A stretch of 8,517 nucleotides of DNA from JASFTV01 sp050050615 (GTDB taxonomy: Bacteria; Desulfobacterota; DSM-4660; Desulfatiglandales; HGW-15), in contig JASFTV010000140.1 in NCBI GenBank assembly GCA_050050615.1, positions 1-8,517 on the forward strand. The letters run 5' to 3'. The notes under the pieces are model-generated. The model did no database searches. It saw nothing but the letters and a program-made list of their open reading frames with translations, and was not told where the DNA came from. Shown here piece after piece: positions 6,188-8,517 of this stretch. Position numbers and translations under genes: made by a program. Each line of letters opens with the position of its first letter. Within the stretch, counting starts at the first letter, position 1.

Positions 6188-6586
6188 TCATACCTCAAAT
6201 TCCAGAAAGGCCCGCTCTTTCTGTCCGTCAACCTCAGGTTCTTTGTCTTTCCAATCGTAGATCCTGCACCCGTTTGTCTCCTCCGAGGGAATTGAACAAC
6301 CAATAAAGGGCATCATAGGATCACCCGCATAGGATATATAGTTCAACATGATTGCCCTTCTCTTTGGGAAACTTTCGAATTCCAGAAGCTGAGTAAAAAA
6401 TATCGAGCACCTTCCTTCGAAAAAATCGCTCGTCTCCCTGTACTCAACGAGTCTTTTTTTGAACATTTGAATAGCGACTTCGGCCTTATCCGTCTCTACG
6501 ATCATACTGAACTCGCCATGCCGTCTACTCCCTTCATCCTTCTGTTCTTGATTTGTGGTATGGATAAAATTGCCTATGTAAATCAT
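6188..6586 (-). CDS. Hypothetical soluble protein, 132 aa
   Basis: I do not recognise a named family. The ATG at 6586 is preceded by a purine-rich GGAAAGGGAAACACT, a moderate ribosome binding site. The protein has no signal peptide or membrane segment. The opening MIYIGNFIHT strand is followed by GEFSMIVET, a helix-like stretch KAEVAIQMFKKRLVEYRE (34-51), FFEGRCSIFFTQLLEF (55-70), and a loop-rich C-terminal half with GDPMMPFIGCSIP (88-100), Cys107 and DWKD (111-114). The alternation of strands and helix suggests a small alpha/beta fold. Its DNA is visibly more AT-rich than the thi genes or the PAP2 gene. It is likely a real gene because the frame is long, amino-acid composition is normal and it sits on the shared strand. 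Function unknown. Confidence 0.7.
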   Translation of the reverse strand: MIYIGNFIHTTNQEQKDEGSRRHGEFSMIVETDKAEVAIQMFKKRLVEYRETSDFFEGRCSIFFTQLLEFESFPKRRAIMLNYISYAGDPMMPFIGCSIPSEETNGCRIYDWKDKEPEVDGQKERAFLEFEV

Positions 6587-6787
6587 AGTGTTTCCCTTTC
6601 CTTTTTGGGTGTTATGAAATATACAACCCGTCCCTTACTTTCGTTATTTTGGCGGGTCCTTTTTGCTACGAAATAACGGGAAAGTGGACGTGTGGTCTCA
6701 ACCTTTCCCCTTCCACATTCAGGAATCGAGGACCTTATTTCTTCTTGCCACGAGTTCACAGGGTAAGAGCAGATTTGGCCCCTCTAA
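6587..6787. other. Intergenic region with an inverted repeat
   Basis: These 201 bases separate the PAP2 stop from the start of the 132-aa gene. The part near the 132-aa gene is AT-rich and could hold its promoter: the - strand carries TTGTATATTTCATAAC near 6612-6627. The middle holds the 6637-6685 inverted repeat. I see no gene on either strand. Confidence 0.4.
6637..6685. repeat. Imperfect inverted repeat (13-bp arms with a 2-base bulge)
   Basis: The left arm ACTTTCGTTATTT (6637-6649) pairs with the right arm AAATAACGGGAAAGT (6671-6685): seven pairs GTTATTT/AAATAAC and six pairs ACTTTC/GAAAGT, with two extra G's in the right arm, around a 21-base centre. Neither strand shows a T-run right after the stem, so it is not a classic intrinsic terminator. 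It may be an operator, an mRNA-stabilising hairpin downstream of the PAP2 gene, or a remnant of a mobile repeat. Confidence 0.5.
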
Positions 6788-7675
6788 CTAACGTTTTTCC
6801 GCCAAGCGAAGCTTCACAAATGCCCAAGGCGCGCCAAGCCCCCCCCAGAGCCCAACCAGTCCGTAACGAACGAAGCGAAAGAGCGCTTGGGGCTCTAAAT
6901 CCAAAAAGCCAATCCGCAAGCCTAACCAAAGCAGAAATAGCCCTGCTTCGCCAACGAGGAAACGCAGCACCTGCTTCCACCAGAGACCCCCTGAGGCATA
7001 GCCGACCCAACGTCCCTCGAGTGCAAACCCTACACCCATGCCCATAAGCAGGGCACAGGCGGTCAGGCCTGTGTATGCTTCTAACGGGCGAAGGATAAGG
7101 AGCAGGGTGGGCAGAAGGAGGGCAACACCCAGTGACCAGATGATGCCCTTTGTTTGAAGCCATGCTTCTGCACGCGCCTCAAGCCGAAGGTAAAGAACCA
7201 AAAGCAGGGCACCCAGAACATACCCCCCCAGCAGATCGACTGGGAAATGGACGCCGAGATAGAGTCGCGAAAGGGGTATGAATGCCATGAGCAACCCGGC
7301 AACCACCCAGAGCCAGGCGCGCCGGTGTTGAGAGGCGAGGTAACCCCAGACCACAACGGCACCTTGGGTATGACCGCTCGGAAAACTATATCCATGGGCT
7401 TGAACCAATGGTCTGACCCGGAGATCGTATTGGAAAGGCCTTGGTTGGACCAAAATTGCTTTGAGCGCCGAGTTGAGGTAAGCGGAGAAGAGAAACAAGA
7501 TGATCAGTCGGATGCCGATGCGGCGATCCACACACCAGTAAATAAAAGGAAGGAGCATCATGAAAAAGACCTCTTCCCCCATAAAAGTGAACACCTTGAA
7601 AACGGGGTCCAGTGTCGGGCTGAATTGCTGGCACCATAGAACGAGCTTTACGCCCCAGTTGAGCATGCCTTCCAT
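6788..7675 (-). CDS. PAP2-family (phosphatidic acid phosphatase type 2) membrane phosphatase
   Basis: A 295-aa integral membrane protein with all three motifs of the PAP2/haloperoxidase superfamily: KX6RP (Lys72 to Arg79-Pro80), PSGH (99-102) and SRX5HX3D (Ser136-Arg137, His143, Asp147). His143 would be the nucleophile and His102 the general acid. Such enzymes remove phosphate from lipid phosphates or pyrophosphates such as undecaprenyl pyrophosphate, usually with the active site facing outward; the actual substrate is unknown. Hydrophobic segments lie around 34-48, 57-70, 105-115, 120-135 and 148-163, giving the PAP2 core. A further hydrophobic C-terminal half (about 178-285, perhaps four more helices) follows. 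The ATG at 7675 has AAGGTGA three bases upstream; ATG at 7666 is a less likely alternative. Neighbours on both sides are unknown proteins. Confidence 0.92.
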   Translation of the reverse strand: MEGMLNWGVKLVLWCQQFSPTLDPVFKVFTFMGEEVFFMMLLPFIYWCVDRRIGIRLIILFLFSAYLNSALKAILVQPRPFQYDLRVRPLVQAHGYSFPSGHTQGAVVVWGYLASQHRRAWLWVVAGLLMAFIPLSRLYLGVHFPVDLLGGYVLGALLLVLYLRLEARAEAWLQTKGIIWSLGVALLLPTLLLILRPLEAYTGLTACALLMGMGVGFALEGRWVGYASGGLWWKQVLRFLVGEAGLFLLWLGLRIGFLDLEPQALFRFVRYGLVGLWGGLGAPWAFVKLRLAEKR

Positions 7676-7766
7676 GGTTCACCTTGGACTCATTTTGGAA
7701 AAGAGAAAGAGGCAGGACCTAATAAACGCCCCCTTTCATGCCAAGCCCACCCCCTGCCTTGCTCGA

Positions 7767-7785
7767 GTCCCGATCTCAGCGGGAC
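7767..7785. repeat. Small perfect hairpin GTCCCG...CGGGAC
   Basis: Arms GTCCCG (7767-7772) and CGGGAC (7780-7785) flank a seven-base loop in the 229-base gap upstream of the PAP2 gene. On the - strand the loop reads CTGAGAT, which recalls the CTGAGA of TPP riboswitches, but the remaining riboswitch core is absent. No T-run follows. It may be a 5' leader structure of the PAP2 transcript or have no function. Confidence 0.35.
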
Positions 7786-7879
7786 GGTTTCGGATGGGTT
7801 TTCTTATCCCTTTTGGCATTGATGCAAGACCATCTGGCACCCCTGATCGCCATCTTTGAAAATAGCTTCTAGGCCCTAT

Positions 7880-7891
7880 GGGCTCGAGCCC
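7880..7891. repeat. 12-bp perfect palindrome GGGCTCGAGCCC
   Basis: A perfect palindrome 13 bases beyond the stop of the 91-aa gene. It has no loop and no following T-run on the - strand, so it is not a standard terminator. A weak one could form with the neighbouring CCCATAGGG, but I would not rely on it. Confidence 0.35.
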
Positions 7892-7904
7892 TCCAATTCC
7901 TAGG

Positions 7905-8180
7905 CTAGGCGTGCCCATCCGGAGGAACGACTGCACTGATAGCTCGAAGCAGGTCCTCCCTGGTCACGGTCAAGTCACAGATTTTTCTTGGCTTATCATG
8001 GGCATGACTGTAAGTCATGACGGATATTTCAATGAACTCGCCTTCATCAAAATAACCGCTCGATTCCAGCGGAAATTGTATCCACCGTTCCGTTGCCATA
8101 CAGGGCACCAATCCCCTTCCGATTTTCTCCTGCATGCGCCGCGCATAACTGACGGGAAACTTGATAATCTTATCGGCCAT
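7905..8180 (-). CDS. Hypothetical small protein, 91 aa
   Basis: I do not recognise a family. The ATG at 8180 has a good GGGAGG site (8189-8194) eight bases upstream, which together with the clean frame supports a real gene. The sequence is soluble, without signal peptide or membrane segment. It begins MADKIIKFPVSYARRM, has a mixed centre (RWIQFPLES 32-40, FDEGEFIEISVMTY 44-57), a short His-containing turn (SHAHDK 58-63), and ends in DLTVTREDLLRAISAVV (69-85), which looks like a strand followed by a helix. Cysteines 27 and 68 are too far apart for a CXXC metal site. It is the most upstream convincing gene on the - strand; 229 bases separate it from the PAP2 gene, so co-transcription is uncertain. 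Confidence 0.6.
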   Translation of the reverse strand: MADKIIKFPVSYARRMQEKIGRGLVPCMATERWIQFPLESSGYFDEGEFIEISVMTYSHAHDKPRKICDLTVTREDLLRAISAVVPPDGHA

Positions 8181-8447
8181 TGGTTTAACCTCCCTCTTGT
8201 AAGGGTACTAAGGCCATCCGATTCCAAAAATGGTATTCCCGTGCTTCATGGTAGAGGCGATCAGCCGCAATACTGGTCTTGAGAGTACCCCTGCCTGGTG
8301 GGAATCGCTTCATTGGACGACGGAAGATTTGCGATTTCATTCGGAGGGTGGAATTGATCTGTAGATCCTGCTTACCGTTTCCCCGTGCCCTTAGATTATT
8401 TAAGGTGCTTTCGAAGATGCAGGAACTCACTTCTTTCGAAACCGAGG

Positions 8448-8467
8448 ATCTTGAAAAAAGACAAGAT
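8448..8467. repeat. Small inverted repeat ATCTTG/CAAGAT
   Basis: Six-base perfect arms ATCTTG (8448-8453) and CAAGAT (8462-8467) around an A-rich eight-base loop. It overlaps the possible start codons of a + strand frame leaving the window. The short, AT-rich stem may be chance. Confidence 0.25.
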
Positions 8468-8488
8468 GTCGGTAAAATCCCATCTCAC

Positions 8489-8504
8489 GGAGGTAAAAAC
8501 CTCC
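8489..8504. repeat. Small hairpin GGAGGT-AAAA-ACCTCC
   Basis: Perfect six-base arms (8489-8494 and 8499-8504) with an AAAA loop. An outer five-base pair CGGTA/TACCG lies on either side (near 8470 and 8509), so a larger two-tier stem is possible. GGAGGT resembles a ribosome binding site on both strands, and the stem would hide it. The window ends too soon to see which gene, if any, it serves. Confidence 0.35.
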
Positions 8505-8517
8505 TCGATACCGTTAT

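Larger units (their letters stand above)
8181..8517. other. Right-edge region without a supported gene
   Basis: These 337 bases hold the ribosome binding site of the 91-aa gene (8189-8194) and otherwise no convincing gene. A - strand frame (8430-8185, GTG start, or ATG at 8340) ends just ahead of the 91-aa gene but lacks a good ribosome binding site and resembles nothing I know. A + strand frame is open from 8358 to the window end and could start at TTG 8451 or ATG 8466. Two small hairpins lie at 8448-8467 and 8489-8504. Confidence 0.45.

Noticed and set aside
6649..7047. 132-aa + strand ORF across the spacer and the PAP2 3' end
   Set aside because: Composition is Pro/Arg/Ala-rich as expected for an antisense frame, it lacks a ribosome binding site and overlaps a certain gene.
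7154..7639. 161-aa + strand ORF opposite the PAP2 gene
   Set aside because: It is the reverse-strand shadow of the PAP2 motifs, polar and without family resemblance.
7767..7785. TPP riboswitch, from the CTGAGA-containing hairpin on the - strand
   Set aside because: Only the CTGAGA stretch matches; the second core with GAACCTGA and the GGATAATGCC-type segment are absent, and it lies upstream of a PAP2 gene rather than the thi genes.
8203..8290. Inverted pair GGGTACT (8203-8209) and AGTACCC (8284-8290)
   Set aside because: Seven-base arms 74 bases apart are readily expected by chance and no mobile-element end or target duplication accompanies them.
8185..8430. 81-aa - strand ORF just upstream of the 91-aa gene
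   Set aside because: The GTG start and internal ATG at 8340 lack a ribosome binding site and the product resembles no family; kept only as a note on the edge region.

Overview
The window looks like chromosomal DNA from an anaerobic bacterium, most plausibly a Desulfobacterota (delta-proteobacterial) sulfate reducer or syntroph. The pointers are a tungsten/molybdopterin aldehyde:ferredoxin oxidoreductase (AOR), a stand-alone receiver protein with an aromatic tail, and strong GGAGG-type ribosome binding sites. The taxonomic call is an inference from family content; no rRNA or other phylogenetic marker is present.

Layout. Positions 1-2036 read on the + strand: the C-terminal four-fifths of an AOR, cut by the left edge, then a single-domain CheY-like response regulator. 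From 2196 to 8180 everything convincing reads on the - strand. In transcription order this is a 91-aa unknown protein (8180-7905), a PAP2-family membrane phosphatase (7675-6788), a 132-aa unknown soluble protein (6586-6188), a frameshifted and truncated diaminopimelate epimerase-like remnant (6127-5869), a Leu/Val/Phe/Glu-type amino-acid dehydrogenase (5853-4801), and the thiamin genes thiE (4727-4074), thiL (4081-3059) and thiM (3005-2196). The + and - blocks converge at about 2037-2195, where I see no clear intrinsic terminator. The last 337 bases (8181-8517) hold no gene I can support, only small hairpins and a doubtful ORF running off the right edge.

How the genes fit together. ThiM phosphorylates hydroxyethylthiazole, ThiE joins thiazole phosphate to HMP pyrophosphate, and ThiL converts thiamin phosphate to thiamin diphosphate (TPP), so the cluster covers the last steps to TPP. 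No thiC, thiD, thiG or thiH is present, and I found no TPP riboswitch. The amino-acid dehydrogenase upstream makes 2-oxo acids. TPP-dependent 2-oxoacid:ferredoxin oxidoreductases and AOR are known to act downstream of such 2-oxo acids in amino-acid fermenters. A link to amino-acid catabolism is therefore possible, but it rests only on neighbourhood.

The most notable local oddity is the dapF-like remnant. About 86 residues of the N-terminal half remain. They are split by one extra base at a UGA codon, carry Ser where the catalytic Cys is expected, and end just before the dehydrogenase ribosome binding site, so the dehydrogenase reading frame appears to carry a false N-terminal extension. I did not find a convincing novel multi-gene system, defence island, CRISPR array, tRNA or insertion sequence.
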